Positions 1 through 6,816 of a stretch of DNA of 7,629 nt are shown piece after piece (position 1 is the stretch's first letter; each line of letters opens with the position of its first letter). Origin of the DNA: Spirochaetaceae bacterium (GTDB lineage: Bacteria; Spirochaetota; Spirochaetia; DSM-2461). The stretch spans positions 1-7,629 of the forward strand of contig JAEINM010000189.1 of the NCBI GenBank assembly GCA_016342385.1, written 5' to 3'. A model generated the notes under the pieces. That model saw nothing but the letters and a program-made list of their open reading frames with translations, had not been told where the DNA came from and searched no databases. The translations under genes and the position numbers were made by a program.

Positions 1-1032
1 GATCATCATCATCATTACGCCATAGCCTTTAAACCACCGGCAGCCTTTAAAGAAACCCGGTTGAAAGATATTGACTGGCAGGTCAGTCGTCAGGGGAATG
101 TAGTTCCCGTGGCCATCTTTGAACCGGTTGTACTGGGGGGTGCCACTCTGGAGAGAGCCTCACTTCACAATTTCAGTTTTGTTGAATCTCTTCTCCTCGA
201 GAAAGGTGATCTCCTGGTCATTGAAAGAGCGAATGATGTCATTCCCTATGTGCGTTCCAATAAAAGCAATGTTCATAGAGAGAATGAATCATTTGTCAGC
301 GAGATAATTCCCCAATGGTGTCCATCTTGTGGAAATCCTCTGGTTATAAGTGGGGTTCATCTTAAGTGCAGGAATAAGGAATGTCCCGAACAGCTAATTC
401 AGAAGATAATCTACTGGGTAAAAGAAGCGGATATTGAACAGGTTTCTATTGGAACCATAAGATCTTTATACAATTCTGGAAAAATCAGGAATATTCGGGA
501 TATCTATAATCTGAAAATAGAAGATTTTGAGAACCTTGAAGGGTTTGGAGAGAAAAAAATTGCCAATTTTATAGAGCAGGTACACAAATCCAGAGAATTA
601 ACTCCTGTTGAACTGATCAGCCGGCTGGGTATCCCTCTTGTCCAGAAGAAAGCTCTGAAGAAATTGAATATCAGTTCCATGGAGGATTTTCTCAATTTTA
701 ATGATGAGAGTTATGTCACAGGACAGAATATAATGGAGTGGAAAAAAAATGAGGGAAACAGAGAGTATCTCGATGAACTGATGTCAGTTGTGAATCTAAA
801 AACTGTTGAACCCTTATCATTTAAAGCTTCTGTAGCCATGACAGGCAAAGGACCGGCGGGAAGAAAAGAACTGACTGCTCGTCTGGAGGAAATGGGATAC
901 GAATTTTCCTCTACAGTAACTGGTGAAACCGATATCTTATTGTGTGAAGATCCGGCGGGCGGCAGTTCCAAGTTAAAAAAAGCAGAAAAAATGGGAGTAA
1001 AACTAATCTCCTATGAAGATTTTTTTAAATAA
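1..1032 (+). CDS. ligA: NAD+-dependent DNA ligase, C-terminal half (5' partial, divergent)
   Basis: The reading frame is open from base 1, so the gene begins left of the window; the TTG at 61 is internal, not a start. It would seal nicks in duplex DNA using NAD+ during replication and repair. Numbering from base 1, residues 7-13 (AIAFKPP) match the end of the adenylation domain, where the ligase lysine of the usual AIAYKFP motif is kept. An OB fold follows (EPVVLGGATLERASLHN, then ANDVIPYV). Next comes a Cys4 zinc finger (C107, C110, C123, C128), a helix-hairpin-helix region with EGFGEKK near 179-185, and a C-terminal BRCT domain from about 273 to 343 (GSSKLKKAEKMGVKLIS). The catalytic lysine of the KxDG motif lies outside the window. 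Unusual features: KFP has become KPP, QVGR has become QVSR, the first helix-hairpin-helix lacks the usual GLG, and the segment before BRCT is short. Family identity is firm. Whether this is the housekeeping ligase or a second, diverged copy is open. Confidence 0.93.
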   Translation, partial: DHHHHYAIAFKPPAAFKETRLKDIDWQVSRQGNVVPVAIFEPVVLGGATLERASLHNFSFVESLLLEKGDLLVIERANDVIPYVRSNKSNVHRENESFVSEIIPQWCPSCGNPLVISGVHLKCRNKECPEQLIQKIIYWVKEADIEQVSIGTIRSLYNSGKIRNIRDIYNLKIEDFENLEGFGEKKIANFIEQVHKSRELTPVELISRLGIPLVQKKALKKLNISSMEDFLNFNDESYVTGQNIMEWKKNEGNREYLDELMSVVNLKTVEPLSFKASVAMTGKGPAGRKELTARLEEMGYEFSSTVTGETDILLCEDPAGGSSKLKKAEKMGVKLISYEDFFK

Positions 1033-1054
1033 TATTTTTAATATCTGAATAAAT

Positions 1055-1075
1055 GATCTCCTGTCGTAGGTGATC
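1055..1075 (+). terminator. Weak hairpin after ligA, possible terminator
   Basis: GATCTCCT and AGGTGATC pair as an 8-bp stem with one T-T mismatch around the loop GTCGT, 23 bases after the ligase stop. The following bases (CTTGTTATCC) are only partly T-rich, so this is a poor match to an intrinsic terminator. It may be a weak terminator, an RNA 3'-end structure, or chance. Confidence 0.3.
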
Positions 1076-1105
1076 CTTGTTATCCCCGAATATCTTCTCA
1101 ATGGC

Positions 1106-1134
1106 TTGTCAAAAGGACTATTTGAAGATATATT
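1106..1134 (+). promoter_or_regulatory. Probable sigma-70-type promoter for feoAB
   Basis: A -35 element TTGTCA (1106-1111, 5 of 6 to consensus) and a -10 element TATATT (1129-1134, 5 of 6) are separated by exactly 17 bases. Transcription would begin near 1141, leaving a short leader of about 28 bases before the GTG start of feoAB. The position in the only sizeable gap of the window and the good spacing support it; no experimental mapping is implied. Confidence 0.6.
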
Positions 1135-1136
1135 AC

Positions 1137-1156
1137 AAGTATAGAATAATAAACTT
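1137..1156 (+). promoter_or_regulatory. Imperfect palindrome over the predicted feoAB start site
   Basis: The 20-base stretch has dyad symmetry: 7 of 10 positions of the left half AAGTATAGAA match the reverse complement of the right half. It lies just downstream of the -10 element and spans the predicted transcription start, where an iron-responsive repressor (Fur or DtxR/MntR type) would be expected. It does not match a classical Fur box or DtxR box well. In such AT-rich DNA the symmetry could be chance. Confidence 0.2.
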
Positions 1157-1161
1157 AAGGA
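1157..1161 (+). promoter_or_regulatory. Ribosome binding site that fixes the GTG start of feoAB
   Basis: AAGGA is followed by a 7-base spacer and GTG at 1169. The ATG that overlaps its last base (1161-1163) is in another frame and reads only Met-Ala-Lys-stop, so it cannot be the start. The FeoA domain begins immediately after the GTG, which also supports this start. Confidence 0.75.
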
Positions 1162-1168
1162 TGGCTAA

Positions 1169-3613
1169 GTGAAGAGCTTACTTTCAGAACTGAATATTGG
1201 TGATAGGGCAATTGTCAGTGATGTTGCCGCAACAGGCGAAATTAAACGAAGGCTCCTCGATATGGGTTTGTGTCGAGGTGTTGAATTTACTGTAATAAGA
1301 ATAGCGCCATTAGGAGATCCCATAGTTATAAAGATAAAAGGATTTGATCTCTCCCTTAGAATGGAGGAAGCTGCTTCCATCACAGTTGAAACAGATGAAA
1401 ACCTTGAGAAATTTATCGGTCTTGATAAGGAAAAACTATTTTCTCCTATTGTGACTAATGAAAAAATTAAGAAGAATGACAGTAAAACTATAAATGTCGC
1501 TTTGCTGGGAAATCCCAACAGCGGGAAAACCTCTCTTTTTAATTGTCTTGCAGGAACCCATCAGAAAGTGGGTAATTTTTCCGGTGTAACTGTAGAGAAA
1601 TATGAAGGTTTTATTAAATATAAAGATTATAGCATCAATCTCATTGATCTGCCGGGAACATATTCTCTGACCGCCTATTCTCCCGAAGAGGTTGTCGCTC
1701 GAAATTACATCATAGAGGAAAAACCCGATGTGGTCATCGATGTCATTGATGGAACAAATCTGGAGCGAAATCTCTATTTAACCACTCAGCTTATGGAACT
1801 GGAAGTCGACGCTTTATATGCTATCAATATGTATGATGAAGTTGAAAAGCAGGGGATAAAAATTGATATTCACCAACTGCAGACTCTTCTTGGTTCACAT
1901 GTGGTCACGACTTCAGCCGCAAAAAAATCCGGAATTGATTCGCTTCTGGACCATATTATCAGGGTTCATGAAGGTGATATTAATATTGCCAAAAATAAAC
2001 TGACCTATAGCCAGGATATTGAAAAGCATATTAGCAAAATTAAGACTGTTCTTACAGGCGATTCCTGGTTATCTGAGAAGTATAATCTCTATTGGATTGC
2101 TGTAAAACTACTGGAAAGTGATCAGCTTGTTTATGAACTGGTTAAGCAAAGATCCATATGGATTAAAGTGGAGAGAGTTCTTATTGAAGCCATGGAGACA
2201 TTTGAAAGGGTATTCCATCGGGATTTAGATGTTGTCATAACCGAAGACCGACACTCTTTCATTCGCGGAGCCATAAGAGAGACAGTACAGATCCCCCATA
2301 AAACAAAGAAAAATATGACTGATTACATCGATGATATTGTCCTTAACCGGATTCTGGGTCTTCCAATCTTTTTTGGAATTATGTGGTTGATATTTCAGTT
2401 TACATTTACAGTCGGTCAATATCCTATGGACTGGCTCGACTCGCTATTTGGTCTTCTGGCAGATAAAGTTAATGTGCTTATGCCTAATAGTTTTGCCAGA
2501 TCCCTTATCGTCGATGGTATTATTTCCGGAGTAGGGGGCGTTCTGATTTTTGTTCCCAATATACTCCTTCTATTTATGAGCATATCCATAATGGAAGCAT
2601 CGGGTTATATGGCCAGAGCCGCTTTTGTTGTGGATAAGGCAATGCATAAAATCGGATTGCACGGAAAATCCTTTATACCCATGATCACAGGATTCGGCTG
2701 CTCTGTACCGGCTATAATGGCATGCAGAACCTTGAAGAACCGGGCAGACCGGATTACCACTATGATGATTATTACCTTTATGAGCTGTGGAGCCCGTCTT
2801 CCCGTGTATATACTTCTCATCGGCGCCTTTTTTCATCCATCCCAATCGGGGAATGTTCTATTCGGTGTGTATATGTTCGGTGTTCTTATAGCACTACTAT
2901 CTGCTTTTGTTCTAAAAAAAGCTGTGTTTAAAGATCAGTCAGAACCTTTTGTCATGGAATTACCCCCTTATAGAAGACCTAAAGCTAGTTCTATTTTTCA
3001 TCAGGTGAGTTTTAAAGCCGGGATGTATGTGAAAAAAGCCGGTACAATAATTCTTGCGGCTTCTGTTCTTATCTGGATGGCGACCAATTACCCTAAAAGT
3101 CAGGAAATCACCTCGAAATATGAGATGCTGAGAAGTCAGATCTCTATTGAAAGCACTTATAGTGATTCTCAAATTGAGGATCTGATAGCTCAGTCCCAAA
3201 GGGATGAAGCTTCGGATCAGATGGAATATTCATTTGCCGGTAAAATCGGGAAAATAACAGAACCTCTTATCCGGCCCTTAGGATTTGACTGGAAAATAGG
3301 AATTGCACTGACTGCCGGTCTGGCTGCCAAAGAGATTATTGTTTCGACCATGAATACGATCTATTCTTTAGAAGATATAGGCGATGATAAAGCTATTTCT
3401 TCGGGCATTTCAAGTGTTTCAGGGTACTCAACATCTACGGCTTTAGCCCTGATGATTTTTGTACTTCTCTATGCTCCCTGCGTAGCTGCTTCAGCTGTAT
3501 TTCATAAGGAAGCAGGTCGGTGGAAATACACAATTCTCATGTTTGCCTATACCATGTCCATTGCCTGGATAATGTCCTTTCTGGTTTATCGAATAAGCTT
3601 ATTGGTTTTTTAA
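1169..3613 (+). CDS. feoB: FeoA-FeoB fusion, ferrous iron transporter
   Basis: This 814-residue inner-membrane protein imports Fe(II) and carries its FeoA partner as an N-terminal domain. Residues 1-75 are the SH3-like FeoA fold (RRLLDMGL, APLGDPI, EAASI). A charged linker of about 30 residues leads to the FeoB GTPase domain. That domain has G1 GNPNSGKT at 114-121, switch Thr141 in GVTVE, G3 DLPG at 160-163, G4 NMYD at 220-223 and G5 SA at 249-250. A helical guanine-dissociation-inhibitor-like region follows to about 385. The membrane part has hydrophobic segments near 394-415, 448-475, 531-556, 563-582, 620-638, 708-732, 754-778 and 784-812. It keeps the family signatures GFGCSVPAIMACRTL and SCGARLPVY, and LLYAPC near 766-771. 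The length is that of a complete FeoB plus FeoA. Fusions of this kind are known in anaerobes and other bacteria. No separate feoA or feoC is next to it. It starts at GTG with a good ribosome binding site and has its own likely promoter. Confidence 0.97.
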   Translation: MKSLLSELNIGDRAIVSDVAATGEIKRRLLDMGLCRGVEFTVIRIAPLGDPIVIKIKGFDLSLRMEEAASITVETDENLEKFIGLDKEKLFSPIVTNEKIKKNDSKTINVALLGNPNSGKTSLFNCLAGTHQKVGNFSGVTVEKYEGFIKYKDYSINLIDLPGTYSLTAYSPEEVVARNYIIEEKPDVVIDVIDGTNLERNLYLTTQLMELEVDALYAINMYDEVEKQGIKIDIHQLQTLLGSHVVTTSAAKKSGIDSLLDHIIRVHEGDINIAKNKLTYSQDIEKHISKIKTVLTGDSWLSEKYNLYWIAVKLLESDQLVYELVKQRSIWIKVERVLIEAMETFERVFHRDLDVVITEDRHSFIRGAIRETVQIPHKTKKNMTDYIDDIVLNRILGLPIFFGIMWLIFQFTFTVGQYPMDWLDSLFGLLADKVNVLMPNSFARSLIVDGIISGVGGVLIFVPNILLLFMSISIMEASGYMARAAFVVDKAMHKIGLHGKSFIPMITGFGCSVPAIMACRTLKNRADRITTMMIITFMSCGARLPVYILLIGAFFHPSQSGNVLFGVYMFGVLIALLSAFVLKKAVFKDQSEPFVMELPPYRRPKASSIFHQVSFKAGMYVKKAGTIILAASVLIWMATNYPKSQEITSKYEMLRSQISIESTYSDSQIEDLIAQSQRDEASDQMEYSFAGKIGKITEPLIRPLGFDWKIGIALTAGLAAKEIIVSTMNTIYSLEDIGDDKAISSGISSVSGYSTSTALALMIFVLLYAPCVAASAVFHKEAGRWKYTILMFAYTMSIAWIMSFLVYRISLLVF

Positions 3614-3634
3614 ATATTCTCTCTGATTTTAAAC

Positions 3635-3640
3635 TATAAT
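3635..3640 (+). promoter_or_regulatory. Possible -10 element upstream of the GH13 gene
   Basis: A perfect TATAAT lies 32 bases before the ATG at 3673, in the 59-base gap after feoAB. No acceptable -35 element sits 16-18 bases upstream and there is no extended -10 TG, so promoter activity is uncertain. The GH13 gene may instead be read through from feoAB, because no clear terminator is present in the gap. Confidence 0.3.
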
Positions 3641-3656
3641 AAATATAGAAGAGATC

Positions 3657-3663
3657 AGGGGGG
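3657..3663 (+). promoter_or_regulatory. G-rich ribosome binding site of the GH13 gene
   Basis: AGGGGGG, with six consecutive G, lies 9 bases before the ATG at 3673 and supports this start. The pure G-run is an atypical Shine-Dalgarno sequence. Its length could in principle vary by slippage and change the spacing. Confidence 0.6.
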
Positions 3664-3672
3664 ATAATATCC

Positions 3673-6330
3673 ATGGAAGATAAATCAACAGATGCCGCTT
3701 TTTCTAAAATTAAAAATATACTAAAAGATCTATATGGAGATCAGGCTGGTGCACTCCGGTATGAGTACCTTTATCACAAGGCCGAAAAATATCTGCAGAC
3801 TCTTTCGGATAAAGCGAGAACTGACCATAAAGATTTTAATAGCGCTGATCCCTATAAAAATCTTGCGGGAAAAATATTTGCTATCACCTATCCCGATAAT
3901 GTCTATATAGACGATGAATACACCTTAATTACATTGCAGAAAACTCTTGAAAAATATTTCCCCTCTATAAAAGGCCTGCACCTTTTACCGGAAAGAACTA
4001 TGAGCCACAGTGACATATGGCCTCAGGACTTTTTTGCTTTCTTTCCCAAAGACATGTGTCAGAAAATCGTATCATCTCTTATGGATCTCGGAATAATTGA
4101 TGAATTCCGCAATATCACAGCATTATATCCCGAAAAAATAGAGATTTTTAAAACCGGAGAATTAAAAAAGATTACAGGTGATCTGTATAGCACTTATAAA
4201 GACTCTGTTTTATCTATTATTGATAATGCCTATAATTCTCATTTTAATGATGGCGGGTTTTCTCAAAAAACAAGAGCGGAAGTTGATCCCCGTTTCGGGA
4301 AAAACAGCAATCTCCATGAACTGACGAATCACTTCGCTACTATGCTCGATTATGTGGTGAATCACCTCGATGTGGATAATGACTATCTTGAAGAATTCAG
4401 AAAGGGCAATAATGATGGTGATGCCTTCCTTATCATATATAGAGATCGTTACAGGCAGCTACTGGCCGATAGAACTCTTGAAAAGACCTTCCGTCCCAGA
4501 CCTTTTCCTCTTTTTACGGGATTGAGAAAATATCCTGTTGCCAGTCTGGACGGAGAAAAGATAACTCCTCTCAATTGTGCCGCTGAGATGAACCGAATTT
4601 TTACTGCCAATGGACTGAAACCTCTGGACAGTCGTCTCATACTTTTTCTCTCGATCTTTTTTAAAGTGGAAAATGACCAGGGACTGACGGCTCAGGACTT
4701 CCGGATATTTACGGATTTCGAAATATATGCTTCAGAGGCAGGAATTGATATTTCCCCATTCTGGCTTCATTCTGAGATTCAGGCTAAGCAGAAGAAATTC
4801 AACAGTCACATAATCGATTCTATGGAGACCTTCATGGTTAAGCTGGGGTTAAGTGTCAAATATGCCGATCTCTTCAGAAATGATAGTGATCATATTTTTG
4901 GAAGAGAATTTTATATTTACACAACCTTCAGTGAATCACAAGCCGATGTTAATCCCCTTTCATTCGAAGGTTTTAAAATGATTATAGATGATCTGTTCCA
5001 TCTCCTATCCAGTGGTTCTCTTACAATGATGAGAATGGATGCCATTAAATATCTCTGGAAAGAGATTGGTGCCATAAACTTTGATATGGAAGAGGGAAAT
5101 AAACTTATAGATGCTATACGCCTGCTTATGAAAATAACATCTCCCTCCACATTACCTCTCGATGAAATAAACAGCCCCGATCCTATCGTGTATTCCATGG
5201 CGAAAGATGGTGGTTTCGCCTATCTCTTTGGTCAGGTAAATTCAGTTCCAGCCGCTTTTAATGAGGGAAATCTCGAACCTTTAGTCCGTTTCAATCAGAC
5301 TATGAAAGAGAAATGTCCCCCAAACCTCCTCCGCTTTGTGATGTTGTCTACACATGACGGCCGGTCAGTACAGGGACTCGGTGTGCAGAGAAGTGATGGT
5401 CATGTTTCTGTAGAGCAATTCTATAAACTAAAAGACACGGTGGAATCCCGGGGGGGTAAGCCGAAGTTCAGAAGTGTACCAAAAGGGGAGATTGCCGGAG
5501 ACACTTTCAGAAAGATTTTTACAGAAGCCGATTTTAAAGATACTATGCATAAGCTCCATGGTCTTTTTGATAGTGAACTTATTCAAAAGAAAGATCTTTT
5601 CCGCTTAAAGGATCAGGATTTAGATGAATCTGATCTTCTGGAGGAGATTTCGCTCATATTGGATATTGATGTCCGCTCATTAATGGGTTCTGCCCCAATT
5701 GATTATTTTATTCAGTGGATAATATACGGGAAAACAGCTTATGAACTGTGCTGCACGACAAGATCGGCATTAAGCAGAACAGATAGTGAAGGTAATTCTC
5801 TGACTGAGGAAGAAGAGGCACAGAGACTGGTTTTGGCTCAGTTGTTTGTATTGACTCAGGGACAGGATGTTCCCGCCATATATTTCAATGACTTGCTGGG
5901 ACTGGAAAATGATTACAGGCAATATGAGATTACCGGTAAACCCAGAGATCTGAATCGCCATAAAAACAATCTGAAGGAAATGACTGAACTAATGGAAAAT
6001 GATCCATTTACAAAATCTTATACAGAGAAATTAAACACCATACTGGCCTTAAGAGCGGAAGATTCAGCTTTTTATCCCGGTAGTACCCAATTCCAATTCA
6101 GTGCTTTTACGGATCAGATTTTCATGAACCATCCCTGGCATGAGGGGCATCACTCTGTCATTCTCGGAAATATCGGCAATCAGGAATCTCTTATTGAAAT
6201 TAACACATCGGCGATTGAAGGTTTTACCTCTTCTGAATTGACGGACCGGATCACAGGAACTGTTTTTCAGGCCGATAATAGTAAATTTACAATAAAGATG
6301 AGTCCCTACGGATATTACTGGCTGAAATAG
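3673..6330 (+). CDS. GH13 sucrose-phosphorylase-like enzyme with three long insertions
   Basis: This 885-residue cytoplasmic protein (no signal peptide visible) resembles GH13 subfamily 18, whose members phosphorolyse sucrose, sucrose 6'-phosphate, glucosylglycerol or glucosylglycerate to glucose 1-phosphate. The catalytic regions are all there: LDYVVNH at 225-231; the nucleophile Asp456 in MRMDAIKYLWKEIG; the probable acid/base Glu498 in LDEINSP; and STHDG at 559-563 with the transition-state Asp562. Other family markers are GLHLLP (101-106), DGGF to EVDPRFG (193-209), FRPRPFP (273-279), YTTFSESQADVN (416-427), DVPAIYFNDLLG (732-743) and the DLNRH phosphorylase-type motif (759-763). Family members are usually about 480-650 residues. 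The excess lies in three insertions, near 115-192, 291-410 and 605-686. Residues 785-885 look like the C-terminal beta domain. The substrate cannot be assigned; glucosylglycerate or another glucoside is possible. The ATG follows a G-rich ribosome binding site. The PIN gene starts three bases after the stop, suggesting co-translation. Confidence 0.85.
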   Translation: MEDKSTDAAFSKIKNILKDLYGDQAGALRYEYLYHKAEKYLQTLSDKARTDHKDFNSADPYKNLAGKIFAITYPDNVYIDDEYTLITLQKTLEKYFPSIKGLHLLPERTMSHSDIWPQDFFAFFPKDMCQKIVSSLMDLGIIDEFRNITALYPEKIEIFKTGELKKITGDLYSTYKDSVLSIIDNAYNSHFNDGGFSQKTRAEVDPRFGKNSNLHELTNHFATMLDYVVNHLDVDNDYLEEFRKGNNDGDAFLIIYRDRYRQLLADRTLEKTFRPRPFPLFTGLRKYPVASLDGEKITPLNCAAEMNRIFTANGLKPLDSRLILFLSIFFKVENDQGLTAQDFRIFTDFEIYASEAGIDISPFWLHSEIQAKQKKFNSHIIDSMETFMVKLGLSVKYADLFRNDSDHIFGREFYIYTTFSESQADVNPLSFEGFKMIIDDLFHLLSSGSLTMMRMDAIKYLWKEIGAINFDMEEGNKLIDAIRLLMKITSPSTLPLDEINSPDPIVYSMAKDGGFAYLFGQVNSVPAAFNEGNLEPLVRFNQTMKEKCPPNLLRFVMLSTHDGRSVQGLGVQRSDGHVSVEQFYKLKDTVESRGGKPKFRSVPKGEIAGDTFRKIFTEADFKDTMHKLHGLFDSELIQKKDLFRLKDQDLDESDLLEEISLILDIDVRSLMGSAPIDYFIQWIIYGKTAYELCCTTRSALSRTDSEGNSLTEEEEAQRLVLAQLFVLTQGQDVPAIYFNDLLGLENDYRQYEITGKPRDLNRHKNNLKEMTELMENDPFTKSYTEKLNTILALRAEDSAFYPGSTQFQFSAFTDQIFMNHPWHEGHHSVILGNIGNQESLIEINTSAIEGFTSSELTDRITGTVFQADNSKFTIKMSPYGYYWLK

Positions 6331-6333
6331 GAA

Positions 6334-6816
6334 ATGAAATTACCCGAAAGACTCCCTGATGAATTTGTTTCCGGAATCAATGAGCTATCTATAGATGCCT
6401 CCAGTATCATCTATTTATTAAAGGTGGGAATCCTGGGTTCTGTTTCTGCAGAGATCAGACTTTTAGCTTCACCGAAGATTATTGAAGAGGTCGGCTGGCC
6501 CCGTCTTCCCATAACACCTACCCATCTGGACAGAAAAGGTCTAACTAATGACGAAACAGTCGTCGAGCTAGCAAAAATTAGAAGAATCCCGGTGATGTCT
6601 GAAGATTTTGAAGTACTGGAAAGTGCCGGGGCTAATGGGCTGAATTATTACAATACTCTGATGATTCTCAATTATTTGCTGATGAAAAAAAGAATCTCCC
6701 GGGAAGATTATCCCCAATACTTCAGTCGGCTGAAAGAAATTTCCCATTACAGTGAAGAAATCCTACAATATGGTTTACGGATAAAGGAACAGGTCTGTCT
6801 GGAATTAGATAAATGA
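6334..6816 (+). CDS. PIN-domain protein, putative ribonuclease
   Basis: This 160-residue protein has the pattern of a PIN-fold Mg2+-dependent nuclease. Asp21 sits in the first strand (SIDASSIIYLL), an acidic pair Glu51-Glu52 in KIIEEV, Asp73 in TNDETVVELA, and Asp91 in VMSEDFEVLESA. These match the four acidic positions of the fold. The tail after NYYNTLMILNYLL resembles the DUF3368/VapC-like group, but I cannot place it in a named family. The ATG lies one codon after the GH13 TAG stop and in the same frame. The nearest ribosome-binding-like bases (AGGAA, 6329-6333) abut the ATG, so translation probably depends on ribosomes finishing the GH13 gene. The next possible start, GTG at residue 31, would remove Asp21, so the ATG is preferred. 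No antitoxin-like small gene is adjacent, which argues against a standard VapBC toxin. The 3' end overlaps pcm on the other strand by 12 bases. Confidence 0.75.
   Translation: MKLPERLPDEFVSGINELSIDASSIIYLLKVGILGSVSAEIRLLASPKIIEEVGWPRLPITPTHLDRKGLTNDETVVELAKIRRIPVMSEDFEVLESAGANGLNYYNTLMILNYLLMKKRISREDYPQYFSRLKEISHYSEEILQYGLRIKEQVCLELDK

Noticed and set aside
2..17. Run of ATC/CAT triplets at the left edge
   Set aside because: It is in frame and encodes consecutive His just before the AIAFK motif of the ligase; four copies are too few to call a repeat element.
1033..1168. Riboswitch or small RNA gene in the ligA-feoAB gap
   Set aside because: Only one weak hairpin is visible, and the predicted feoAB leader is about 28 bases, too short for a riboswitch.
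1161..1172. ATG just upstream of feoAB as an alternative start or leader peptide
   Set aside because: It reads Met-Ala-Lys-stop in a different frame and overlaps the Shine-Dalgarno sequence of the GTG start.
2570..2845. Antisense open frames of 71-91 codons opposite the feoB membrane domain
   Set aside because: They lie wholly within the strongly supported FeoB reading frame and show no recognisable protein pattern of their own.
3592..3611. Palindrome AATAAGCTTATT followed by six T at the end of feoAB as a terminator
   Set aside because: With a minimal loop only four A-T pairs remain, and GG separates it from the T-run, so the hairpin would not be stable; it also lies inside the coding sequence.
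4917..5198. Antisense open frame of 93 codons opposite the GH13 gene
   Set aside because: It is a shadow of the GH13 reading frame, which carries the catalytic motifs here; no ribosome binding site or family pattern supports it.
6334..6816. VapBC-type toxin-antitoxin module
   Set aside because: The PIN fold fits, but no antitoxin-sized gene is adjacent: the upstream neighbour is the 885-residue enzyme and the downstream one is convergent pcm.
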